Shown: piece by piece, positions 34,324 through 42,917 of the stretch
Numbering within the stretch: the first letter of the stretch is position 1
How the letters are laid out: each line of letters opens with the position of its first letter
Assembly (NCBI GenBank): GCA_934454125.1
Contig: CAKSFA010000010.1
Coordinates: forward strand, 1-44,234
Reading direction: 5' to 3'
DNA: 44,234 bases
Source of the DNA: an uncultured Eubacteriales bacterium
GTDB taxonomy: Bacteria > Bacillota > Clostridia > Oscillospirales > Acutalibacteraceae
The notes under the pieces: generated by a model
The model's database searches: none
Told to the model about the DNA's origin: nothing
Seen by the model: only the letters and a program-made list of their open reading frames with translations
Position numbers and translations under genes: made by a program

Positions 34324-34352
34324 TTGACAAAAACAGTGGAAAATGACATAAT
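34324..34352 (+). promoter_or_regulatory. promoter of valS
   Basis: TTGACA at 34324-34329 and CATAAT at 34347-34352 have a 17-base spacer. The leader of about 40 bases is too short for a T-box, so valS seems not to be T-box controlled here. Confidence 0.8.
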
Positions 34353-34401
34353 AAACGGAAACGATAACTGCGCGCACAGCGCGGGATTTGGGAGGAACAG
34401 C

Positions 34402-37029
34402 ATGGGCAAGGAACTGGCAAAAACGTATCAACCGCAGGAGATTGAGCAGCGGATTTATGACTTTTGGCAAAACGGCGGGTATTTTCATGCGGAGATAGAC
34501 CCGGAGAAAAAGCCGTATACCATTGTGATACCGCCGCCGAATATCACAGGGCAGCTGCATATGGGTCATGCACTGGACGACACATTGCAGGATATTTTGA
34601 TTCGTTTTCGCAGAATGCAGGGGTATGCCGCGTTGTGGCTGCCTGGTACCGATCATGCTTCTATTGCGACGGAGGCAAAAATCGTGGAGGCAATGAAACA
34701 GGAGGGCGTTACAAAAGAGGAGCTTGGCAGAGACGTCTTTTTGGAGCGCGCTTGGGCTTGGAAAGAGAAATATGGCGGCACGATTGCGGCGCAGATCAAA
34801 AAGTTGGGTTGCTCCTGCGATTGGGAACGGGAACGTTTTACGCTGGATGAGGGTTGCTCAAAGGCGGTGCGCGAAGTGTTTGTACGTTTGTATGAACAGG
34901 AGTTGATCTATCGTGGCGAGCGTATTATCAACTGGTGCCCCGAGTGTAGGACCTCGATTTCGGACGCAGAGGTGGACTTTGTTGAAAAGGACGGCAGCTT
35001 TTGGCATATTCGTTACCCGCTGGCAGATGGCAGCGGTGATTTGACTGTTGCAACGACGCGGCCGGAGACGATGCTGGGCGATACGGCGGTGGCGGTGCAC
35101 CCGGATGATGAGCGCTACCGTGCATTGGTGGGCAAAACGCTGATTTTGCCGCTGGTGGGCAGAGAAATACCGATTGTGGCTGACAGCTATGTGGAGCAGG
35201 AATTTGGCACGGGCGTTGTAAAGATTACACCGGCGCACGACCCGAACGACTTTGAAGTGGGATTACGGCATGATTTGCCGGTGATTACCATTATGGACGA
35301 GACGGGCGTGATCAATGAACATGGCGGGGAATATCAAGGCCTAGACCGCATGGAGGCGCGTAAACGCATTGTGAAAGCGTTGGATGAGCAGGGATTTTTG
35401 ATCAAGACAGAACCGATGAAGCACAATGTGGGCACTTGTTACCGTTGTAAGACGGTGGTGGAGCCGCGGGTTTCGCTGCAATGGTTTGTGAAAATGGAAC
35501 CGCTGGCAAAGCCGGCGGTGCAGGCTGTGGCAGACGGCGCTGTGAAGTTTGTGCCGGAGCGGTTTGATAAGATTTATTATAACTGGATGAATCATATCAA
35601 GGATTGGTGCGTTTCGCGTCAACTTTGGTGGGGGCACCGAATACCGGCGTGGTATTGCGGCGATTGTGGTGCTGTGACCGTTGCAAGAGAAACACCGCAG
35701 ACCTGCTGTAAGTGCGGCGGGGTGCATTTGCAGCAGGATGAAGATACGCTGGATACGTGGTTTTCTTCTGCTTTGTGGCCGTTTTCGACGTTGGGCTGGC
35801 CGGAGGAAACGCCGGAACTGGCATATTTTTACCCGACCAATACGCTGGTGACCGGATATGACATTATCTTTTTCTGGGTGGCAAGAATGATTTTTTCTGG
35901 TCTTGCTTATACGGAGAAAGTGCCGTTTGATACGGTGTTTATTCACGGAATTGTGCGTGATGCAAACGGCGTGAAAATGTCAAAATCACTGGGAAATGGA
36001 ATTGACCCGCTTGAAGTGATTGAGCAATATGGCGCGGATGCACTGCGCTTTATGCTGGCAACAGGGAACAGCCCTGGCAATGATATGCGTTATTCTGCCG
36101 AGAAGGTGGAGGCAAGCCGCAATTTTGCAAATAAATTGTGGAATGCAGCGCGGTTTATTCTGATGAATCTGGAAGGGCATGCGGTGCCAAACGAGCTGCC
36201 ACAGACGCTGGAGCTGGAAGACCAGTGGATTATCAGTGCGTTTAACCGGACGGCAAAAGAGGTAACGGAAAATCTGGAAAAATTTGAACTGGGAATTGCG
36301 GCGCAGAAAGTGTATGACTTTTTGTGGGATCAATTTTGCGACTGGTATATTGAGATTGCAAAGATTCGGCTAAATGCAGCGGACGGGCAAGCAGCACAAC
36401 ATGTTCGGCAGGTATTGGTTTGGGTCATGACGGGTACCCTGAAGCTGTTGCATCCGTTTATGCCGTTTATTACAGAGGAAATTTGGCAGACGTTGCCGCA
36501 TCAGGGTGATGCACTGATGACATCATCGTGGCCGGTGTATACGCCGGCACATGAATTTGCGCAGGCTGAGGCGGAGATGCAACGTGTGATGGATGTGATT
36601 TATGGTGTGCGCAATCGCAGGGCTGAGATGAATGTGCCGCCTTCGCGCAAGACACGGTTGTATCTTGCAACGGAGCAACCGGAGACATTTAAGCGGGCTG
36701 ACGCGATTTTACAGAAGTTGGCTTATGCTACGGAGATTACATTGGGAAAAGCGTTTGAGCCAGAGGGTGCGGTGACTATTATCACCAACGATGCAAAGGT
36801 GTATATACCAATGGATGAGCTGGTTGATAAAAAGGCAGAGCTTGCACGACTGACCAAAGAGCTGGAAACAGCGCAAAAGCAGCTTGCACAAGTGAGTGGA
36901 AAGCTGAATAACCAGGGCTTTTTGGCAAAAGCGCCGGAGCAGGTGGTGCAGGGCGTAAAGCAGGAGTTTGCAACGCTGACTGAGCGTGTGCGGTTGCTGG
37001 AGGACGGCATTGCAGCGCTGAGAGATTAA
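34402..37029 (+). CDS. valS: valyl-tRNA synthetase
   Basis: ValS charges tRNA-Val. The 875-residue class I enzyme has the HIGH-type motif HMGH starting at residue 53 after PPPNITGQL, and KMSKS starting at 525. The editing domain includes TTRPETMLGDTA. An anticodon-binding domain follows, and a C-terminal coiled coil (VDKKAELARLTKELE) closes it. I start it at 34402 behind GGGAGG; the frame stays open further upstream, into the deacetylase-like gene and across the promoter, but that part is not translated as ValS. The matching tRNA-Val gene lies 12.7 kb to the left. Confidence 0.98.
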   Translation: MGKELAKTYQPQEIEQRIYDFWQNGGYFHAEIDPEKKPYTIVIPPPNITGQLHMGHALDDTLQDILIRFRRMQGYAALWLPGTDHASIATEAKIVEAMKQEGVTKEELGRDVFLERAWAWKEKYGGTIAAQIKKLGCSCDWERERFTLDEGCSKAVREVFVRLYEQELIYRGERIINWCPECRTSISDAEVDFVEKDGSFWHIRYPLADGSGDLTVATTRPETMLGDTAVAVHPDDERYRALVGKTLILPLVGREIPIVADSYVEQEFGTGVVKITPAHDPNDFEVGLRHDLPVITIMDETGVINEHGGEYQGLDRMEARKRIVKALDEQGFLIKTEPMKHNVGTCYRCKTVVEPRVSLQWFVKMEPLAKPAVQAVADGAVKFVPERFDKIYYNWMNHIKDWCVSRQLWWGHRIPAWYCGDCGAVTVARETPQTCCKCGGVHLQQDEDTLDTWFSSALWPFSTLGWPEETPELAYFYPTNTLVTGYDIIFFWVARMIFSGLAYTEKVPFDTVFIHGIVRDANGVKMSKSLGNGIDPLEVIEQYGADALRFMLATGNSPGNDMRYSAEKVEASRNFANKLWNAARFILMNLEGHAVPNELPQTLELEDQWIISAFNRTAKEVTENLEKFELGIAAQKVYDFLWDQFCDWYIEIAKIRLNAADGQAAQHVRQVLVWVMTGTLKLLHPFMPFITEEIWQTLPHQGDALMTSSWPVYTPAHEFAQAEAEMQRVMDVIYGVRNRRAEMNVPPSRKTRLYLATEQPETFKRADAILQKLAYATEITLGKAFEPEGAVTIITNDAKVYIPMDELVDKKAELARLTKELETAQKQLAQVSGKLNNQGFLAKAPEQVVQGVKQEFATLTERVRLLEDGIAALRD

Positions 37030-37032
37030 TGG

Positions 37033-37059
37033 GCAAGGCTCGCAGGAGCCTTGCTTTTT
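37033..37059 (+). terminator. intrinsic terminator after valS
   Basis: A 9-bp perfect stem, GCAAGGCTC/GAGCCTTGC, with a GCAG loop and TTTTTG. It lies only about 20 bases before the folC start, so folC expression may depend on readthrough. Confidence 0.85.
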
Positions 37060-37079
37060 GTTTGCAGGAGGGAAATGAA

Positions 37080-38369
37080 ATGACATTTGAAGCAGCAATG
37101 GCGCGTTTACATGCACTGGGGCGGTTTGGTTCGCCCGGTGCGGTGGAGCGCGTTGCATGGATTTTGGAGCAGCTTGGCTCGCCGCATGAACGGCTGCGTT
37201 GTGTGCATGTGGCGGGCACCAATGGTAAGGGATCGACCTGCGCGATGATTGCAGCGGTATTACAAAAGGCAGGTTATCGCACGGGGTTGTTTATCTCGCC
37301 CTATATTTTGGAATTTTGTGAACGGATGCAGATCGACGGTGAGATGATACCCAAAACAGCGTTTGCTGCGCTGGCTGACCGTGTGTTCCCGTTTGTGGAA
37401 CAGTTGCATCAGCGAGGAGAGCGGTTTTCGGAATTTGAAGTGGTGACCATGATTGCGTTGCTGTGGTTTTGGGAACAGGATTGCGATTTTGTGGTGCTGG
37501 AAACAGGCATTGGTGGTAAGCGTGACGCAACAAATGTAATTGCAACACCAATGGCAGCGGTATTGACACCGATTTCAATGGATCATACGGCGTTGTTGGG
37601 TGAAACATTGTCGGAGATTGCAACAGATAAATGCGGTATCATGAAGGAGGGAGGTGTGGTGATTTTGGCACCCGACCAAGCTCCCGAAGTGCTTGCGGTG
37701 ATTGAGCAGGAGGCGCAGCGGCGTGGCAGCCGGTTGATTGTGGCGGATATGGCAGATATGACGGTGCAGCATATGGATTTATATGGTACAGATTTTGTGT
37801 ATGCAGGGCAAATGCTGCATTTGCCGCTGTTGGGTGAACACCAGATGCAAAATGCCTGCACAGCACTGACTGTATTGGAAGAACTGCGACGGCAGCATAT
37901 TGTGATTGAGCCGCTGCATTTGCAGGAGGGATTTGCGCAGGTGCGTTTTCCGGCTCGATGGGAGGTGATGAGCCGTCAGCCGCTTGTGATTGTGGACGGA
38001 GCACACAACCGTGCCGGTGTGGATACACTCAAGGTGGCGATGGAGCAATATTTGGCTGGGCGCAATGTGATTGGGATTGCAGGAGCGTTGCAGGACAAGG
38101 ATACGGAATATTTAACGCACTGTTTGTGCGGCAAGTTTTCGCAGGTGTTGACGGTTATGCCGGATAATCCGCGGGCGTTGCAAAGCGATGTATTTGCACA
38201 GCAGTGGCGCGATGTTGGACAGCTTGCAGTAGCATGTGAAACTTCGGAGCAGGCACTGGAACAGGCGCTGCAAGTGGCCGGAGAGGATGGTGTGGTGTTG
38301 GTGTTTGGTTCCTTGTTTACAGCGGCACAGCTACGTGCGGAAGTTTTACGTTATTTTGAGAAAAAATAA
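37080..38369 (+). CDS. folC: folylpolyglutamate synthase / dihydrofolate synthase
   Basis: FolC adds glutamate to folates, and in many bacteria also makes dihydrofolate from dihydropteroate. The 429-residue Mur-ligase-family protein has the ATP loop HVAGTNGKGST, the GLFISPYILEFCERM segment, ETGIGGKRDATNV and the later VDGAHNRAG. The start at 37080 follows CAGGAGGG; the in-frame ATG at 37029 lies before the valS terminator and is rejected. It follows valS directly, a common order in Firmicutes. Confidence 0.96.
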   Translation: MTFEAAMARLHALGRFGSPGAVERVAWILEQLGSPHERLRCVHVAGTNGKGSTCAMIAAVLQKAGYRTGLFISPYILEFCERMQIDGEMIPKTAFAALADRVFPFVEQLHQRGERFSEFEVVTMIALLWFWEQDCDFVVLETGIGGKRDATNVIATPMAAVLTPISMDHTALLGETLSEIATDKCGIMKEGGVVILAPDQAPEVLAVIEQEAQRRGSRLIVADMADMTVQHMDLYGTDFVYAGQMLHLPLLGEHQMQNACTALTVLEELRRQHIVIEPLHLQEGFAQVRFPARWEVMSRQPLVIVDGAHNRAGVDTLKVAMEQYLAGRNVIGIAGALQDKDTEYLTHCLCGKFSQVLTVMPDNPRALQSDVFAQQWRDVGQLAVACETSEQALEQALQVAGEDGVVLVFGSLFTAAQLRAEVLRYFEKK

Positions 38370-38401
38370 TTTGCAGGCGCATATTTCGAGCCTTTTTTCA
38401 G

Positions 38402-38447
38402 AAAAGACCCTTTATCGTTATAGAGAGCGATAAAGGGTCTTTTTTTG
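38402..38447 (+). terminator. intrinsic terminator after folC
   Basis: AAAAGACCCTTTATCG pairs perfectly with CGATAAAGGGTCTTTT around a 10-base loop and is followed by a T-run. Confidence 0.92.
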
Positions 38448-38508
38448 TTTGAAACGGGATGTTTACCGGAAAAGGACAAGCCAACCGGTGGGAAAAAGGA
38501 GGATGGAT

Positions 38509-38853
38509 ATGGCAAACGGAGGAGTCAGACTGATTTTACAGGACGAGGTGTTAACCGCAACGCTCAGCGGAGAGATTGATCATCATACAGCACAGCATAT
38601 GCGCCGGGAGATTGATTTTACCATTGAGCAGTCTCGCCCGCAGAAATTGGTTTTAAGCTTTGAACAGGTGGAGTTTATGGACAGTGCCGGTATTGGACTG
38701 ATTATTGGTCGATATAAGCTGATGGAGAGTTTAGGCGGTGAGCTGGTGGTTTCGCATTTATCGCCGAAGATGGAGCAGATTGTTTCGCTTTCGGGCATTG
38801 GCAAGCTGGCAAAAATTGAGAAGGGAGCGCAATACCATGAAGCCAATCAATGA
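38509..38853 (+). CDS. spoIIAA: anti-anti-sigma factor SpoIIAA
   Basis: STAS-domain protein of 114 residues that releases sigma-F from SpoIIAB in the forespore. The phosphorylated serine is Ser59 in FMDSAGIGL. I choose the ATG at 38509, 6 bases after AGGAGG (38497-38502); the ATG at 38503 touches that site. It overlaps spoIIAB by 17 bp. I could not see a clear sigma-H promoter in the short gap after the folC terminator. Confidence 0.95.
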   Translation: MANGGVRLILQDEVLTATLSGEIDHHTAQHMRREIDFTIEQSRPQKLVLSFEQVEFMDSAGIGLIIGRYKLMESLGGELVVSHLSPKMEQIVSLSGIGKLAKIEKGAQYHEANQ

Positions 38854-39286
38854 GATGAGTTTATCGTTTTTAAGCTATTCGGCAAATGAGAGTTTTGCCC
38901 GTGCTACTGTGGCCGCATTTGCAGCGCAGCTGGATCCCACAGTTGGTGAGATTTCGGACATGAAAACGGCGGTGTCTGAGGCAGTGACCAACTGTATCAT
39001 TCATGGATACCGAGATGTGATTGGAATGATTTACATAACCGTAAAAATTTATGAAACGGGGAAGATTGTGATTCGGATTCGTGATAAGGGCTGTGGCATT
39101 GCAGATATTGAAAAAGCAAAGGAGCCGCTGTACTCCACGGGTGGAGAAGAACGAGCAGGCCTTGGATTTATGGTGATGGAGAGCTTTATGGACCGTATGA
39201 AGGTGACCTCGACTGTGGGGAAGGGAACAATTGTGACGCTGCAAAAGGAAATTGAACGCAGACCCAAACAGAATGCCCATGGATAA
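38837..39286 (+). CDS. spoIIAB: anti-sigma F factor / serine kinase SpoIIAB
   Basis: GHKL-family kinase of 149 residues that holds sigma-F inactive and phosphorylates SpoIIAA. The N-box is SEAVTNCIIHGY (Glu48, Asn52), G1 is RDKGCGI and G2 is RAGLGFMVMESF. Its start inside the end of spoIIAA and its end inside sigF imply coupled translation and matched amounts of the three proteins. Confidence 0.95.
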   Translation: MKPINEMSLSFLSYSANESFARATVAAFAAQLDPTVGEISDMKTAVSEAVTNCIIHGYRDVIGMIYITVKIYETGKIVIRIRDKGCGIADIEKAKEPLYSTGGEERAGLGFMVMESFMDRMKVTSTVGKGTIVTLQKEIERRPKQNAHG

Positions 39287-39935
39287 CAGAGAGAGAACCA
39301 TCAGCGAAAATATCGGCTTGGTGCATGCTTGTGCAAAGCGCTTTAAGGCGCGCGGCATGGAGTATGACGATTTGTTTCAGGCGGGGTGTTTGGGGCTTGT
39401 GAAAGCGGTGGATGCCTTTGACCATGACCGAGGTGTGAAGTTTTCTACGTATGCAGTGCCGGTGATTTTGGGCGAGATGAAACGGTTGTTTCGGGACGGT
39501 GGTGCGGTGAAGGTGGGACGTGCGCTGAAGGAGCTTTCGCTTAAGGCAACCAAAGTTACCGCCGATTTTACCGCAAAGGAGGGACGTGTGCCCACTGTTC
39601 AGGAACTGGCAGAATTACTGGGTGTGGAGCCTGCTGCGGCTGCACAGGCAGTTGGCGCTGCGCAGCGGCCGATTTCGCTGACAGAAGATGAAGACGACGG
39701 CGGAGGGCAAATGGACGTTGCTGTGGAAGCGCAGGATGAGAAAATTGCCGAGCTGCTGTCTTTGCGGCAGGTGATTGGCACACTGGAGCCGCGGGATCAA
39801 AAACTGATTTTGTTTCGGTATTTTCGAAATCAGACGCAGACGCAGACGGCGCAGTTTTTGGGTATGACACAGGTGCAGGTATCTCGAAGAGAAAAAGTGA
39901 TTTTAGGTAAGCTGCGTACCAAGCTCAGTGATTAA
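39273..39935 (+). CDS. sigF: RNA polymerase sigma-F factor, early forespore
   Basis: Sporulation sigma factor of about 220 residues. Region 2 is MEYDDLFQAGCLGLVKAVDAF with FSTYAVPVILGEMKR. Region 3 includes GRVPTVQELAELLG, and region 4 ends with FLGMTQVQVSRREK. It begins at the ATG at 39273 or 39279, overlapping spoIIAB by 14 or 8 bp with no good ribosome site, so it relies on coupling. The operon order spoIIAA-AB-sigF is the standard one and shows that the organism is, or recently was, able to sporulate. Confidence 0.95.
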   Translation: MPMDNRERTISENIGLVHACAKRFKARGMEYDDLFQAGCLGLVKAVDAFDHDRGVKFSTYAVPVILGEMKRLFRDGGAVKVGRALKELSLKATKVTADFTAKEGRVPTVQELAELLGVEPAAAAQAVGAAQRPISLTEDEDDGGGQMDVAVEAQDEKIAELLSLRQVIGTLEPRDQKLILFRYFRNQTQTQTAQFLGMTQVQVSRREKVILGKLRTKLSD

Positions 39936-39946
39936 AGAGATTGCAG

Positions 39947-39974
39947 ACCTCCGCAAAAAGCCGGAGGTTTTGTT
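39947..39974 (+). terminator. intrinsic terminator after sigF
   Basis: A 7-bp stem, ACCTCCG/CGGAGGT, with an 8-base loop and TTTTGTT. Confidence 0.8.
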
Positions 39975-40012
39975 ATAGGATTAAACTATGGCTGATTATA
40001 TCTATTCGGTAT

Positions 40013-40041
40013 TAGACAATTTGTCGATTTTCGTATATAAT
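40013..40041 (+). promoter_or_regulatory. promoter of the metQNI operon
   Basis: TAGACA at 40013-40018 and TATAAT at 40036-40041 have a 17-base spacer. The start near 40049 leaves a leader of about 150 bases before metQ. I do not recognise an S-box (SAM) riboswitch in it. Confidence 0.75.
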
Positions 40042-40072
40042 AGACGCGTATAGAAAAAAGGAGGCGGAGGTT

Positions 40073-40174
40073 TTGCAGAAGGAGACGTGGACAATGCGGC
40101 GGATACAGGCAGCTTGCTGCGTGCAGAATGCCGCTGGCCGAATGCGATTTGTTGTTTGCGCAAATGATATTTGA
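40073..40174 (+). CDS. possible 33-codon leader peptide upstream of metQ
   Basis: A short frame starts at a TTG at 40073, just after a strong purine-rich ribosome site (AAGGAGGCGGAGG), and ends at TGA at 40172-40174, 27 bases before metQ. The deduced peptide has two adjacent cysteines (RIQAACCVQNAAGR), a third cysteine and two internal methionines. Its place between promoter and operon, and the good ribosome site, suggest a regulatory upstream frame that senses sulfur amino acids. There is no homology evidence, and the frame could be chance. Confidence 0.3.
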   Translation: MQKETWTMRRIQAACCVQNAAGRMRFVVCANDI

Positions 40175-40201
40175 AACAAAACAGAAAGGTTGAAATAAGA
40201 T

Positions 40202-41080
40202 ATGAAAAAGATTGCTTTGATTTTTTGCGGTGTACTTGTTGCGCTGCTGACTTTGGCCGGTTGTTCCGGCGGTGAAAGCACTGCCAGCGGTGGCACAACG
40301 AAAGGCGCGATTACGATTGCTGTGCCCAACGATGCAACCAATGAGGCGCGCGCGTTGTTGCTGTTGCAGGAGAAGGGTTACATTAAACTGAAGGATGGCG
40401 CAGGAATTACTGCTACGGTACGTGATATTGCGGAAAACCCATACGGTATTCAGTTCAGAGAAGTAGAGGCGGCTCAGGTGCCCAACGTACTCAAGGATGT
40501 GGACTATGCTGTAATCAACTCCAACTATGCCATTGGTGCAAAACTGAATCCGGTGACAGATTCGTTGGTAATTGAAAACTCTTCTTCTGCTTACAGCAAT
40601 ATTCTTGCTGTAAAAGAAGGCCAGGAAAATACCGATGCGATTAAAGCGCTTAAGGCAGCTTTGGAGAGCCAACAGGTTGCAGATTTTATTACGCAAAAAT
40701 ATAGTGGTGGCGTCATTAGTGTTGTGAACACACCGGGTGATGGTTATGATGCTTCGGTAAACTATGATGCGCTGGCTGGCACGAGAATTACGGTGGGCGC
40801 AACGCCGACGCCGCATGCGGAGATTTTGGCTGTGGCAAAAGAGATATTGGCAGCAAGAAATATTACGCTGGATATCAGAGAGTTCACTGATTATGTGCAG
40901 CCGAACAATCTGGTAGAAAGCGGTGATCTGAATGCCAACTACTTTCAGCATTTGCCTTATTTAGAAGACTTTAACAAAGAGAACGGCACCCACGTTGTAT
41001 CGGTGGCAGCGATTCATGTTGAGCCGATGGGGCTTTACGGTGGCAAACAAACGACACTGGACGTGCTGCAATCTGCGTAA
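40202..41080 (+). CDS. metQ: methionine-binding lipoprotein of the MetNIQ transporter
   Basis: NlpA/MetQ-family solute-binding protein of 292 residues. The signal peptide ends in the lipobox LTLAGC with Cys21 as the lipid anchor, so the protein sits on the outer face of the membrane. ITIAVPNDATNEARALLLL, FREVEAAQVPNVLKDVDYAVIN and the NYFQHLPYLEDFN segment are typical of the family and carry the substrate-contact region. First gene of the metQNI operon, followed by an incomplete terminator before metN. Confidence 0.94.
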   Translation: MKKIALIFCGVLVALLTLAGCSGGESTASGGTTKGAITIAVPNDATNEARALLLLQEKGYIKLKDGAGITATVRDIAENPYGIQFREVEAAQVPNVLKDVDYAVINSNYAIGAKLNPVTDSLVIENSSSAYSNILAVKEGQENTDAIKALKAALESQQVADFITQKYSGGVISVVNTPGDGYDASVNYDALAGTRITVGATPTPHAEILAVAKEILAARNITLDIREFTDYVQPNNLVESGDLNANYFQHLPYLEDFNKENGTHVVSVAAIHVEPMGLYGGKQTTLDVLQSA

Positions 41081-41098
41081 AACAGAAAACACATGAAA

Positions 41099-41136
41099 AA
41101 TAACGCTGCCTGCATCTTGCAGTCGGCATTATTTTT
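41099..41136 (+). terminator. imperfect hairpin with T-run between metQ and metN
   Basis: 41099-41114 pairs with 41118-41133 at 14 of 16 positions, followed by TTTTT. It probably acts as a partial terminator, giving more binding protein than ATPase and permease. Confidence 0.55.
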
Positions 41137-41152
41137 GTCAGGAGAAACCCAT

Positions 41153-42166
41153 ATGATTGAACTACAACATCTTTCCAAAAGCTTTCCGGTTGCAGGCGGC
41201 ACGGTTGATGCCTTAAAGGACATTTCGCTGACGATACCGGACGGTGAAATTTATGGTATTATTGGCATGAGTGGTGCGGGAAAAAGTACGCTGGTGCGTT
41301 GCATCAATATGCTTGAGCGCCCCACGACCGGTAAGGTGATCATTGACGGTAAGGATATCGGCGCCTTGAGCCAAAAGCAGTTGCGGCAGGAACGGCGGAA
41401 TATCACGATGATTTTTCAAGGCTTTAATTTGCTGATGCAGCGCAATTGCCTGAAAAATGTATGTTTTCCGCTGGAACTTGCCGGTGAGAGCAAAGCGCAG
41501 GCGGTAAAGCGTGCGACTGAGCTTTTGGAGTTGGTTGGGCTGGGCGATAAACTGCATAGCTATCCGGCGCAGCTTTCTGGCGGGCAGCAGCAGCGTGTTG
41601 CCATTGCACGCGCACTTGCAACGCACCCAAAAATTTTGCTGTGTGACGAGGCAACCAGTGCGCTGGATCCGCAGACAACACAGTCGATTTTGGGGTTGAT
41701 TCGTGATATTCATGATAAGCTGGGGATTACCGTGATTGTGATTACCCATCAGATGAGCGTGGTAGAGCAGATTTGCACGCGTGTGGCAATTTTAAATCAC
41801 GGTGTTGTTGTGGAAGAAGGTGCGGTCAGTGATATTTTTGCTGCACCGAAAACCGAGCCAGCAAAGCAGTTGGTATATCCGGAGGGATATCAGCAGGCGG
41901 TGGAGATGGACCGCGAGGATTATCTGATTCGCGTGGTATTCAATGGTGCCAGCGCAACCAAAACGCCGCTGATTGCACAGATGGCGATGGAGCAGAATAT
42001 TGTTGCGAGCATTTTGTTTGCCTCGACCAGAACGATGGGGGACAAGGCTTATGGAAATATGCTGCTGGGGATTCCCGGCGGGAGGGAGCAGGCGCAAAAG
42101 GCGATTGCTTATCTGCGCCAGATTCCTGATATTTATGCAGAGGAGGTGACCAACGACCATGAGTGA
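41153..42166 (+). CDS. metN: methionine ABC transporter ATP-binding protein
   Basis: ATPase of the methionine importer, 337 residues. Walker A is GMSGAGKST, the signature is LSGGQQQRV and Walker B is ILLCDEAT. The C-terminal NIL domain from about residue 260 (DREDYLIRVVFNG to GIPGGREQ) is the ACT-like region where methionine binds and inhibits transport in E. coli MetN. The start at 41153 follows CAGGAG. It overlaps metI by 8 bp. Confidence 0.96.
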   Translation: MIELQHLSKSFPVAGGTVDALKDISLTIPDGEIYGIIGMSGAGKSTLVRCINMLERPTTGKVIIDGKDIGALSQKQLRQERRNITMIFQGFNLLMQRNCLKNVCFPLELAGESKAQAVKRATELLELVGLGDKLHSYPAQLSGGQQQRVAIARALATHPKILLCDEATSALDPQTTQSILGLIRDIHDKLGITVIVITHQMSVVEQICTRVAILNHGVVVEEGAVSDIFAAPKTEPAKQLVYPEGYQQAVEMDREDYLIRVVFNGASATKTPLIAQMAMEQNIVASILFASTRTMGDKAYGNMLLGIPGGREQAQKAIAYLRQIPDIYAEEVTNDHE

Positions 42167-42881
42167 GTTTTTTACATCAGAGACGATGCAGACGGCTTGG
42201 GATATTCTGCATCATGAGATTCCGTTTGCGATTTGGGAAACTTTTTATGTGACGTTGGTTTCGACCGCTTTTGCTATCGTGATTGGTTTGCCATTGGGTG
42301 TGCTGTTGGTAGCCGGCGAAAATGGTAGGATTCTGCATATACCAAAATGGATTTTGCATGTGTTAAATATTATCATCAATTTACTGCGTTCAGCGCCATT
42401 TTTGATTTTGATGATGATGGTCATTCCGTTGACGCGTTTTATTATGGGTACTGCAGTGGGTACTGCGGCTACGATTGTACCGCTGGTGATTGCAGCATTT
42501 CCGCTGGTGACCCGTTTGGTAGAGGGCAGTTTGCGCGAGATTAGCCCAAATATTATTGAAGCTGCGCAGAGTATGGGGGCTTCTCCGTTTCAGATTATTA
42601 TTAAAGTAATGATACCGGAAAGTATTCCGTCGTTGATTTCGAATACAACCATTGCGCTGACGACTGTGCTGAGCTATTCAGCAATGAGTGCGATGATTGG
42701 TGGTGGCGGTTTGGGTAAAATTGCTGTGAACTACGGTTATTATCGGTATCAGTTTCCGGTTATGGTGTTGGCGGTTATTTTTCTTGTGGCATTGGTACAG
42801 ATATTCCAGAGCGTTGGTACATTTTGCTCGGTGAGATGTGATAAGCGTTTGAAAAATCGCAAGGTGAAAAGACGAAAATAA
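42159..42881 (+). CDS. metI: methionine ABC transporter permease
   Basis: Permease of 240 residues with about five membrane helices. The coupling-loop segment VEGSLREISPNIIEAAQSMGAS is the EAA motif that contacts MetN. SYSAMSAMIGGGGLG and NYGYYRYQ near the end are strongly conserved in MetI. It ends with a basic cytosolic tail and a terminator shared with metA. Confidence 0.95.
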   Translation: MSEFFTSETMQTAWDILHHEIPFAIWETFYVTLVSTAFAIVIGLPLGVLLVAGENGRILHIPKWILHVLNIIINLLRSAPFLILMMMVIPLTRFIMGTAVGTAATIVPLVIAAFPLVTRLVEGSLREISPNIIEAAQSMGASPFQIIIKVMIPESIPSLISNTTIALTTVLSYSAMSAMIGGGGLGKIAVNYGYYRYQFPVMVLAVIFLVALVQIFQSVGTFCSVRCDKRLKNRKVKRRK

Positions 42882-42886
42882 ATAAT

Positions 42887-42916
42887 AAAAGCACAGTCTG
42901 TTGTGACTGTGCTTTT
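42887..42916. terminator. bidirectional terminator between metI and metA
   Basis: AAAAGCACAGTC pairs perfectly with GACTGTGCTTTT around a 6-base loop. The symmetrical A and T tracts serve both converging genes. Confidence 0.88.
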
Positions 42917-42917
42917 G

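Noticed and set aside
34021..34401. Extension of valS upstream by 127 codons
   Set aside because: It overlaps the deacetylase-like gene in another frame, a terminator and the valS promoter. The ATG at 34402 has GGGAGG before it.
34353..34401. T-box before valS
   Set aside because: The leader is about 40 bases, too short for stem I and the T-box, and no GGGTGG-type motif is present.
40042..40201. S-box (SAM) riboswitch before metQ
   Set aside because: The leader is short and lacks the recognisable S-box core and a terminator. A covariance-model scan would settle it.
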